NCBI GenBank assembly: GCA_000750105.3
Contig: JPHH03000011.1
Span: forward strand, 496,001-560,000
DNA length: 64,000 bases
Reading direction: 5' to 3'
Source of the DNA: Tolypocladium sp. Sup5 PDA-1
Lineage: Eukaryota; Ascomycota; Sordariomycetes; Hypocreales; Ophiocordycipitaceae
Under the pieces are notes generated by a model. The model did not search any database, was not told where the DNA came from, and saw only the letters and a program-made list of their open reading frames with translations. A program made the position numbers and the translations under genes. Positions 1 through 8,886 of the stretch are shown piece after piece (positions within the stretch are counted from its first letter, which is position 1; each line of letters opens with the position of its first letter).

Positions 1-313
1 TCCATGTCCTTCTTCCACTCGTTCTCATCATCAAGCAGCGTCTGCAGGCTCTTGTTGACCACGCAGGCGAGGCCAAGCCGCGCGCATCGCGCGCATTGGT
101 TCTCGCCAAGCTCCAAGTTGCATTTTATTTTGCGGTTCTGGCACGCTTGGCCTGTTCAACGAATTAACATCCACCGACCCGGATGCTGCACAAGTGCAGG
201 GATAAAGATGCGAGTAGCTCACAGGCGCGTATCTTCCTCGAAATCTTCGGCTGATGCTCGGCCTGCTCGTGACGCGGACTGGTCTGCGAGGCCTCGAATC
301 TCGCGCGTTTCAT
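1..313 (-). CDS. Zn(II)2Cys6 transcription factor, 5' end only (runs off the left edge)
   Basis: A split gene whose first 80-odd codons are in the window. Exon 1 is 313-223 from an ATG at 311-313; a 71-bp GT-AG intron (222-152) interrupts the zinc cluster; exon 2 runs from 151 off the edge. Splicing gives a basic N-terminus, then a full binuclear cluster: CQACQNRKIKC followed by CARCARLGLAC, spaced C-X2-C-X6-C-X8-C-X2-C-X6-C. After it comes VNKSLQTLLDDENEWKKDM, a linker resembling other fungal regulators of this class. Family knowledge: a nuclear DNA-binding protein that recognises CGG-type half sites. It is transcribed divergently from the fused dehydrogenase/kinase gene 351 bp away, so it may regulate that gene (inference). 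The effector half lies outside the window. Confidence 0.85.
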
Positions 314-664
314 GGCGGTTTATCTGATAGCTGGAGCGAAGTCCGCGCCGAATACTGGGGCAGTGAGACGAGAATGGAGGACGAGGACGAAAAGATGGGG
401 GCGGGACAAAGGCCGATGGGGTTGAGGGAACCCCACGGGGCCAAGCACGTGCCGTCGAGGGGCGGATTTCTCTCCGCGATGCGGTCGCCGCCTCCAGTAC
501 TCCACGTTCAGCATCCATGGCATCATGCTCCGAGACCCGGACTGGAGACGAGTCTTGCGTGGTGATGCCTTCGCCATATAAGGCCACCATGCTTACAGAT
601 CCCATCTGCCGCAGCAAAGTACCTTAGCCACAACGAATTGCCGACGAGCCTCGGGTTGACCATC
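314..664. promoter_or_regulatory. Shared divergent promoter region
   Basis: The 351 bp between the two divergent start codons (313 on minus, 665 on plus) hold no supported gene and must contain both 5' regions. No TATA box or operator could be assigned with certainty. Sharing suggests co-regulation of the Zn2Cys6 factor and the catabolic enzyme, which is an inference from layout alone. Confidence 0.5.
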
Positions 665-3600
665 ATGGGCTCCACGGACCCCGAATGCGCGACGGTGGGC
701 TTCCTTGGCCTGGGGGCTATAAGTTGCGACATGGCGCGCCGTCTTCTGCAGAGCTCACGATATCACGCCAAAGGATACAACAGAAATGATGGCGACGCTT
801 CAGGCGTGGAGAGATTCGTGGCATTGGGTGGACAGCTTACCGAGGCCCCGCGAGATGCCTCAGCAGGTTGCGAGTTTCTCGTCTGCGCAGCTGCCAATGT
901 TCAACAGATTGACGACATGTTGTTTGCTGAAAAGACCGGGGCTCTGGCAGGTAATGTTGCTTCTCACGATCTGGTATCTAGACAGTGATTAAACGGAGAA
1001 ACAGCACTACCACGGAATGCAACTCTGCTTATATGCGGCACGGCTACGCCAGCCTATTATGAGGCCTTGCTGCCTCGGATAAAGAAGGCAGGCAGAAAAG
1101 ACCTGCGTGTCGTGGACAGCCCCGTTACTCGTGGAATTAAGGGCTCAGCCGAAGAGGCTGTGACAATCTTTGCATCCGGCACGCCTGATGCCGTTGGCCC
1201 AGCGGACCAGCTTCTGCGTACCATGTCTGAGAAGCTCTACATAATCCCGGGTGGCCCCGGTGTGGCTACAAAAGTGCACATGGTAAACCGCTTGCTCCTG
1301 GGGTCTCATATTGCCACTGCAGCCGAAGCAATTGGCCTCGCGGCAAGGGCTGGTCTGAACACTCAACAAGTCTACAACATCATCACTAACGCCGCGGGCA
1401 GCTCATGGGCCTTTGAGAGCCGTGTCCCGCAGATGCTCCACAGCGACTGGATGTCGCGCTCGTCACTCGGTTCCTGCCTCAGCCACATGGATGCCGTTGT
1501 AGCGACCGCCAGAGCAATCAACTTTCCACTTCCCCTGGGGGGCGCGGCGGAGCAGCTCTTCATCTCTGGCACTTCACAAGGATATGGAAGCGATGATGAC
1601 TCGGGATTGATACGAGTCTATTTGCCGGCAACACCGGATCTGGTCCGAGACAGCGCCAAGTCACTCAACATCAAAGGGGCACTGACACCGGGCGGCAGTC
1701 CGTTGGCGATATCCAAGATCGGCATGATCGGGCTCGGTGCAATGGGACAAGGCATGGCTGCGTCCCTTCTCCGAGCCGGCTTTGCTGTGCAAGGCTTTGA
1801 CATATTTCCGGCGGCTATCGAAAAATTCGTATCCATTGGACCCAAAGCAGTGGCCGCAAGTTCACCAGCCGACACAGCGAGGGGCGCCGATGTCTTGGTC
1901 CTGATGGTCCAAAATGCATCTCAAGTCGACGATGTTCTGTTTGGATCAGGCAAGGGAGCGGATGCCCTGCCTGACGGTGCCATCATCATTCTCAGCTCTA
2001 CAGTCCCGCCATCATTCGTGCGAAGTCTAGATACCAGACTGAGAGCACTGGGCAGAGGTTTCTCCTTGGTTGATGCGCCTGTTAGCGGAGGCGTGGCCCG
2101 CGCTGCAAACGGCACTCTCACGGTAAGACTACCATTTCGGGTCCTGGTTCTGAGACCTCGTGTAGCTAACATGCCTCAGATAATATGTTCTACGGAAGAC
2201 TCAATACTCCCAAAAGTCAACAACGTGCTTCTCGCCATGACGGGAGTGTCAAGCAACTTGTGCCATGTGGAAGGTGGCGTCGGTGCTGCCTCGTCAGTAA
2301 AGCTCGTGAACCAACTTCTTGCAGGTGTTCACATCGCCACTGCGGCTGAGGCGATGGCGTTTGCAGCTCGCTTGAACCTTGATACAAGGCTGATGTTTGA
2401 AATACTCGGGTCCACAGGGGCGTGGAGCTGGATGCTCGAAAATAGGGTTCCGCAGATGCTTGAGGCTGACTGGACACCGCACTCCGCGCTCGCCATATTC
2501 GTCAAGGATCTGGGCATCGTGCTCGACGAGGCGAAGCGACTGCAGTACTATGTACCGATAGCATCTGCGGCACACAACCTCTACCTAGCCGGCGCGTCTC
2601 GCGGCTGGTCAAAGGAGGCAGATGCTGGTGTTGTTCGCCTGTGGGAGCTACCAGGAAGCTTAGTCGCAGAGAAAGCGAGCACGAAAGGCAAACAAGACGA
2701 GGGCAAGACAAAAGCCAACTCCAGTAGCGCCGAATCCCAGCCTCAACCTCTCCCCGCAAAGGCGACTCTCGACTCACTGCCACCAGAGTACGGAACAGAT
2801 ATTATTGGATCGGTGCGAGATGTGGTTGAAAATGGCGGCGTGCCCACGCTGGTGGTTCTCGATGACGACCCTACCGGGACGCAAACATGCCACGACATCG
2901 ATGTCCTGACCGTCTGGGACACTGAAACGTTGGAATACGAGTTCAGCCTCAATCCCAGAGGGTTTTTCATCCTGACAAATTCACGGGCTCTGCCCTCTGT
3001 GGAAGCTCGACACTTGATCGTCGATATCTGTAAGAATGTCGCAATGGCAGCTGAGAAAGCGCAGAAAGCGTTTGAGATTGTCCTTCGCGGGGACTCGACA
3101 CTACGGGGCCACCTCCCCGAAGAGCCGGAAGCTGCTGAAGAAGCTCTGGGGCTGTTTGACGGTTGGGTGGTCACTCCGTTCTTTTCGCAGGGGGGTCGCC
3201 TTACGATCAACGATGTTCACTACGTAAAGGAAGGCGACGTGTTGGTTCCCGCAAGCCAGACGCCCTTTGCCCAAGATGCTACCTTTGGATACAAAAACTC
3301 GAACCTTCGACAGTATATCCTGGAGAAGTGCGGGTCACGGTTTCAAGAGTCGTCGTTCTTGTCGGTGACTCTGGACGATATCCGTCTCGGCGGCCCCTCA
3401 GCCGTCGCTCAAAGGCTTCTATCAGTCCCGTCTGACCCCAACCGAGTCATCATCGTCAATGCAGTTGCGGAATCCGACATGCATGTGTTTGTTGCCGGGC
3501 TCCTGGAAGCCGAGAAGAGTGGGAGGAGATATCTGTACCGAACAGGAGCAGCGTTTGTTTCGTCGCGCCTGGGAATCACCGGTATCCCTCCTCTGACGCT

Positions 3601-4192
3601 AGAAGATCTCGGCGTAGATACGGCCGCCAGTTCCCCACACAACGGCGGCTTGATAGTTGCGGGCTCTTATGTGCCAAAGACGACCGCGCAGCTCAAGGTT
3701 TTGAGAGAGCGGCGGGGGGACGAGCTGGCAGTAATCGAGCTGGACGTCGCAGAGCTCATTGCCTCTCCAGAAGAGTCAGAGGCTATAGTTGGAGTAGCCG
3801 CCGCCGAAGCCTCGAAGCTCATTTCAGCCGGACACGATGTCCTCGTCATGACCTCGCGCACGCTCATCAAGGGCCACGATGGCGCGAGCTCGCTCCGCAT
3901 TGGGTCCAAAGTCGCACACGCCCTCGTTCAATTCGTCGAAAGGGTCGACGTTCGCCCCCGATATCTCATTGCCAAGGGCGGCATCACGTCGTCCGACGCC
4001 GCGACGAAAGGGCTGAAAATGCGGCGCGCCAGGATACTGGGCCAGGCCGCGCCGGGGGTGCCCCTTTGGAGGTGTGATGAGGAGACTAGCCGTCACCGCG
4101 GCGTGCCGTATGTGGTATTCCCGGGGAACGTGGGGAGCGACAGCACGCTCGCAGAGGTTGTGGAAGCATGGGCAGTTGGTGATACTGCATGA
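665..4192 (+). CDS. Fused protein: two beta-hydroxyacid dehydrogenase domains plus four-carbon acid sugar kinase (OtnK/DUF1537)
   Basis: Exons 665-950, 999-2122 and 2180-4192 give about 1140 aa. The introns are 48 bp (951-998) and 57 bp (2123-2179); the second is a multiple of three without a stop. Residues ~10-305 and ~335-640 are 6-phosphogluconate/3-hydroxyisobutyrate dehydrogenase-like, each opening with a Rossmann motif (GFLGLGAIS and GMIGLGAMG). Residues ~675-1140 are the sugar-acid kinase: LDDDPTGTQ, LTNSRAL, LRGDSTLRGH, AKGGITSSD and the C-terminal FPGNVGSDS. Bacterial relatives (LtnD/LtnK, OtnK) oxidise and then phosphorylate L-threonate or erythronate. The first dehydrogenase domain looks degenerate: the usual catalytic lysine is His (~189) and the SGG motif reads TRG, while the second keeps Lys (~511). 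Some fungal relatives carry a further aldolase domain, which is absent here. The start is the first ATG; an upstream TTG is not credible. Confidence 0.9.
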
Positions 4193-4627
4193 GTTATTAT
4201 CGACGGGATGAGGGGCGTCCCGAAATCATGTTCTTCCAAAAACGGCCTTGTACGTACATACGTAGATTCTGCCACCTGTCTTCCTACATCATCAGAATAC
4301 TTACTCTATGATCCATTACGGGAAATGCCTGGGCGTTGCATATCGGCGCGTCCTTTTCCCTTCTCCAAACGTCTCGGCATCATTGCGGGACACTGGACAG
4401 TCCGTGTCTCCACGACACGTCGGCTTGGTTGGGTATTCGGGGGCGATGGGTCACGTGGTGGCCCCGCACGGAAACGCCCGTCAAAGCCTGCCCCCTGAAG
4501 ATTTCCCCAGAACTTAACCTAACGTCATTCATAGCGGCAGCGGCAGGGAGACTCCCGTTCCGTCCCCCTGTCCCACAGTCTCGAGTATCGAGGCTCAAGG
4601 AAAAGCTCCAACAACATTTTGCTAGAA
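4193..4627. other. Intergenic region with a regulator 3'-end relic
   Basis: No intact gene. It contains the duplicated 3' end of the regulator described separately (4308-4380). A CACGTG E-box palindrome lies at 4452-4457, about 170 bp upstream of the next gene. Confidence 0.6.
4308..4380 (-). pseudogene. Relic of a Zn2Cys6 regulator 3' end
   Basis: This 73-bp segment aligns without gaps to 8920-8992, at about 60 of 73 bases. Read on the minus strand it encodes CRDVWRREKDAPICNAQAF, against CRDVWSREKDASICNANAF near the C-terminus of the regulator at 8887-11070. The frame is open across the match, but no other part of such a gene is visible nearby. I read it as the leftover of a duplicated or displaced regulator gene. 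Confidence 0.75.
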
Positions 4628-5386
4628 ATGGGGCGACTCAGAGAAATTCTTCTCTATTTCTGGAACTTCCGCTACCTGTCTCTCAAGTACCGCTGGCCTC
4701 TTATCAAGTGGAGGCGCCGCCTCCTGCCGACCCGGACCAGCCTCGGTCTTCGCAATGCGTTGCGCCATGCTCGCTCCCTAAAGCACCCGCCGCAACCAAA
4801 CCCTTACCTTTTCGTCCTGCGCCTCCTCTGGCCGTTTCCCAGCTGGTACTTTCCCGCCGTCCTCCCACCGCCGCCGCGGGAGATTATGGCCGCCCCCGAC
4901 TACGTCAACTGCCAGGTCCGCGACCTGATTTACCTCCGCTCCATGCCGCTGTGGCGGGCGCGTGACACGCCGCGGCGGGCGTTTTATCGTCTTTATGAGG
5001 CTTTTTGTGCTGCGGACGGGCATATGATCACTTATGAGACGGAGTATTTCTGGCGCCGGTCTTCGCCAAGCTGGGCCACAGCAAGCATCCCGGACCCGGA
5101 GTGCGAGGACCCGGAGGAGTACGCTGTCATGGCGTCCTTGGCTGAGGTTCTGGTAGAGTCGTTCATGTGGCGATTGGAGCTTGGTCTGCGCCGGAATGAT
5201 GCGCCTATTATGAACAGGTACAAAGACCCTCCGCCGATGGTCCCCGAGATCTGCCCATCGTGGGCGGCCAAGGTGCCAGCGTTGGAGGAAAAACTACTCA
5301 TACACCCCGATGAGGATTACTATTTCGACAGCCCGTTTCATCGTCGCAATATTTATATGGCGACCGGTTACTTCTACACGGTATGA
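4628..5386 (+). CDS. Conserved-looking hypothetical protein, 252 aa
   Basis: An open frame without introns, beginning at an in-frame ATG (4628). I do not recognise the family. The N-terminus is basic and aromatic (LLYFWNFRYLSLKYRW), followed by a proline-rich stretch. The central and C-terminal parts have a composition typical of a folded protein: RDLIYLRSMPLWRARDTPRR, then YRLYEAFCAADGH, then PEEYAVMASLAEVLVESF, ending GYFYTV. No signal peptide, clear membrane span or catalytic motif is visible. Its only company in this block is pseudogenes, so it may be accessory. A long overlapping frame (4336-4965) is judged a shadow because its product is low-complexity and proline-rich. Confidence 0.6.
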   Translation: MGRLREILLYFWNFRYLSLKYRWPLIKWRRRLLPTRTSLGLRNALRHARSLKHPPQPNPYLFVLRLLWPFPSWYFPAVLPPPPREIMAAPDYVNCQVRDLIYLRSMPLWRARDTPRRAFYRLYEAFCAADGHMITYETEYFWRRSSPSWATASIPDPECEDPEEYAVMASLAEVLVESFMWRLELGLRRNDAPIMNRYKDPPPMVPEICPSWAAKVPALEEKLLIHPDEDYYFDSPFHRRNIYMATGYFYTV

Positions 5387-5731
5387 TGGCTGATGGCAGC
5401 CATGGAGCAATCCAGCGCATAAACGCACATGTGAGCAGATTGAAAATTGGCGGATGAAGCTACTGAAAGAAAAAAGAGGCAGGGCCAGCTGCGTCAGCCA
5501 TTGGATGGAATAAATATACGCCCAGATTCTGGGCAACACATTTCCGAGACGCAGTCATCCATACAAATGAGTGTACGAGGAGCAATAAATCAGTTGAATG
5601 TTGGCTCGCAGTACGGCTGTGACCCCTGTCTCATGTTGATAATAACCCCATTGAACTGAACTTCTCTGGCGACTGGCATCCGTTGCGAATGCCTGGGCAA
5701 TTTTTTTTTTCGGAAGAGACTTCCCATTCTG
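5387..5731. other. Intergenic, no gene seen
   Basis: This is the 3' flank shared by the hypothetical gene and the minus-strand pseudogene. It includes a run of ten T at about 5701-5710. No other structure is apparent. Confidence 0.5.
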
Positions 5732-6417
5732 TCAACACCAAACCCACTTACTATCGAGGCCTCGATACTTGAACTGGCCACCCTCGGCGTCCCAAACCAT
5801 TTCCGCGATGCCCACCTCTCCATACGTCCGCGCGTAATAGTCGGCGACCTCCCTGATAGCCTCATCTGTGGGTGGCACGTCAAACCCATTGAAATTGAGC
5901 TCCCGGATGTACTGAAAGCTGATGGGCGGCTCCCGTTCCACCTCATACGCCGGACAAGTGCGGTAGCATCGGGGATGTCGACGTTTTTGCGTCCTCGGCG
6001 GTCGCGGGCATGCGCGACGCGGCGCATTTTGCGCTCCAGCGCCCAGTCAAGACGGCCCGCGTAGATGACGAGGTTGGCTCCCTCATAGACGGCGATGCCT
6101 TGCTGCACCGACTTGAGGAAGAGGTCCATGCGTCGCTCTCGGGAAATGAACAGCTCTATCTGCTGATTGAGCCAGTCGTCTGTGTAACCGCCTTTCTCGG
6201 CAACAGCCGTAATCACCGCCTTGAAATCCTCCACATGATCGATGGCAGCTGCAATGTTGGGGTCAAGCAGGCAGTCGATGTCGTACGAAGCTGTCCGGTT
6301 GCGGCACAACCGGACAGCCAGGGATCCGCCCACGGAGATGAGTCTGAGTGGTGCAACACTCATAAGCAGGTCGCTCGTAGCAATCTCAGCATCCAAGAGC
6401 GTCAGTGCTTGTTGGAG
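5732..6417 (-). pseudogene. Frameshifted nucleotidyltransferase-like protein
   Basis: Two overlapping frames on the minus strand together make one protein. The first (about 6417-5950) reads LQQALTLLDAEIATSDLL, then PLRLISVGGSLAVRL and SYDIDCLLDPN, then a helical segment ending ALERKMRR. The second (5941-5732) continues with EREPPISFQYIRELNFNGF and GQFKYRGLDSK. Joining them needs one extra base near 5945-5955; no intron boundary lies there, so a single-base deletion is the simplest explanation. A stop codon sits just upstream of the first conserved residues, so the start is also lost or lies behind an intron ending in ACAG. GGS with a downstream DID recalls a nucleotidyltransferase fold, but the family name is uncertain. 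A sequencing error cannot be excluded. Confidence 0.65.
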
Positions 6418-7304
6418 GCGCTGTCAGCCTGGAAGGGTTCAAGGGAGAGAAGCTGGGTGACTGGCAACGGAAATACCTCTCTCCATGTCCTGGTACGACA
6501 TAGGTTCTCTAGTAGACGGCATGGTGGAAAGCAGCTTTGGAGCTGGTGAAGAACCACGGAGTGTTTGTTGATGATATCAAGTGAGCAACGAAAGATGCCT
6601 CTGGGCCTCTTCATTAAGCAGAGCAGTACAGAAGGTGATTTGGGAGAAACCGCATTCGCCTTTACGCGCCGGCCATGAAGTTCTGCCCCAGCGGTTATGC
6701 GTGTCATGGTTTCATAATGAGCCGCTTTAACTACCAACGCCCTGGACGTACGAATATGGTTGGAGTGAAGCGTTGCCCCCAACATTGTCGCCGCCAACTG
6801 ACTGCTCTCGGATATGAAGCAACCTATGCCTGATTAGCCCCCCGGTCGAGGCTGCAACCATGTTGGCTCTTCTCCTCACGGGACCCAACCGATGTTACAA
6901 GTGCAGCGTGCGACAACCAATGGGCGTTCCTTCACTGTTGGGGCCTGCCCAAGATGCTGCGTCGTCACGGCTCACTGCAGCTGCCGTCTCCATCCTGCCA
7001 TCTGCTGGGTTTTGGCCAGCTGACTCTGCGGCGTCTTCTTCTTCCCCCGCCCCGGTGGTCAAACAGAAACAATGCGACAAACCGCCATGTATTTCAACCG
7101 GACTACATCAGCTCACGGCTTGTACTTAAACAAAAGCTCCATACTCGATCGTGTCTCAGAAAGTGCCACAATATCGCGTTGGCCAAACGAGCCAAACGAA
7201 GGTGGAATGCACACTCCAGCAGATGTAGCTGGTAGTGGCGTATATAGGCGTGGATTTCCGAATGTGTCACCCAATCCCTAATATTACCCCGTATCCCTCC
7301 CCGA
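6418..7304. other. Intergenic, no gene seen
   Basis: The open frames here are short and do not resemble proteins. It is the upstream flank of the decayed peptidase gene; a TATA-like element (gtatata) lies near 7240. Confidence 0.5.
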
Positions 7305-8453
7305 GAAGAAATTATCCCCACTGCGCAACGACACATCGCTGAGCACCGCAGCGTCGTCAACGCCATTACGGACACAACTCCCGTCTCGACAGCCTGCTTC
7401 AGCAAGGTGGTCGGCCCAATTGCCGAGGTTGAGAACAAGCAATCGGGGGAAAGAGCCGTTATATCGGCGCTGCGATACGCAGCCACGGACAAGGCTACTC
7501 AAGCCACCGTTTAAGCGGCCGAGAAGCTTTGGCTCGAATAGTCCCCCGAGGTTGACGAAAACATACCCCTATTTCAACTGCTTCAGGCTGTCAAGCAAAA
7601 AAGTGAACCCTTGGATCTTGAGTCCCAAAAACTGCTAGATCGGTTCTTGATGTGATACACGGACTGCGGACACGGGATACTCGATAGCGCTGGCATACAA
7701 ACTTGGCATGAGACTAGCCAAACGATTGAAGCGCTATGCACCGAATTCAACCGCAATATCCAAGAATTAGATGGCGATGCTTGTGGTACCTCCTTCACGG
7801 ACGATGAGCTTGACGGTGTTCCCAGGCACGAACTCGAGGACTATCCGCCAGGGACTGATGGCAAATCCCGTCTACCCTTACGTCGGCGCCAATATGTCTG
7901 TCTCTTGCGACATGCTCCGAACTTCGAAACGCGAAGGCGCATTCAGCTTGCTTGGGGACGGAGATTGCCTGAAAATATCCCCCTCTTCAAGCAAATTATC
8001 TTGCTGCGACATAGGAACGCACGCCTTCGCGGCTATAAAGCCAAGCAGCCTTACGCCTACCATACCGAATGGCGGCGACACTCATACAGCATTTAGCCAT
8101 CTCGTGTCTGGTTATGATGCCGAATACTACGCCTACATTTGGTCAGTGTTTCAATATCTTTCATCTCACAACTCATCAAATGCTGCGGTCAATGTGAAAA
8201 AGCCCAACTTCAAACCGCTAGCGGGAACAAACAGGTGCCAGCGCCAACGTCTTTGCAGAGGAAATGTTTCAGACGGCTTTGGCCAAGGATCACGGGACGT
8301 GGGATCGCTTCAGGCGCGAAATATTGGAATATGGCGGCAGTCGTGACGACCGACTGGTGCTGGAGGGTTTCTTCGGTCGTCCGCCGAGGACTGATGCTCT
8401 TCTTCAGAGCCTTAATATTCCCCCGCCATCTGCAGGCCCCGGGTTTGGGCAAT
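7305..8453 (+). pseudogene. Decayed M3-family metallopeptidase (thimet oligopeptidase/MepB-like)
   Basis: The frame starting at 7305 reads as an M3 peptidase N-terminal half: AQRHIAEHRSVVNAIT, VENKQSGERAVISALRYAAT, LESQKLLDRFL, TDCGHGILDSAGI, ALCTEFNRNIQE, DDELDGVPRHELEDYPPGT and ENIPLFKQIILLR. It is broken by TAA (7512), TAG (7539) and TGA (7653), and closes at TAG 8092. A shifted frame supplies AFSHLVSGYDAEYYAYIW (about 8085-8145) and a third supplies FAEEMFQTALAKDHGTWDRF and YGGSRDDRLVLEGFFGR (to 8453), which are C-terminal features of the family. The stretch that should carry the HEXXH zinc site, roughly 250 residues, is missing between about 8040 and 8080. The intact enzyme would cleave oligopeptides in the cytosol; this copy cannot. 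Confidence 0.85.
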
Positions 8454-8886
8454 AGCTGGCAATGGCTGTACTCTGAGGGCATACGCTATCCTTTGTTACA
8501 GCTGAGCTGCGGCTTTACTGTTTGACATTGCGAGCCTTCATGGGCAACCACTCGATGGGATATATCGGAGGGTAGTTATATGTAGTCGAGATCCGTAGAC
8601 ACGACCTCTGCCACTACGCCCCACTAGCCAGCTGCCGAGTTGAGGAGTTTATACGTCTGTGTTGCATTGAGCCCGAGGCTTCATCGGCGATAGTGGTATC
8701 GCTCATGGTGGGTTGCGGAGAAAGAATGGAAACTAGTTGGAGAAGGCATGTCAAAGCGAGGACCTTTTGAGTAGCCGACAACATCACTGCCCATTACATA
8801 TGGCCAAACTTATGTTGCTGGAAAATGCGGGATGGATCTTAAAGCGGCTACACGCGTTAACTAAACGTTACTTGAGTTTCGTCTCG
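8454..8886. other. Intergenic, no gene seen
   Basis: This is the 3' flank between the peptidase pseudogene and the 3' end of the regulator. No recognisable feature. Confidence 0.5.

Noticed and set aside
4336..4965. 209-codon plus-strand frame overlapping the hypothetical gene
   Set aside because: The product is low-complexity Pro/Ala-rich, and the alternative frame (4628-5386) is more protein-like.
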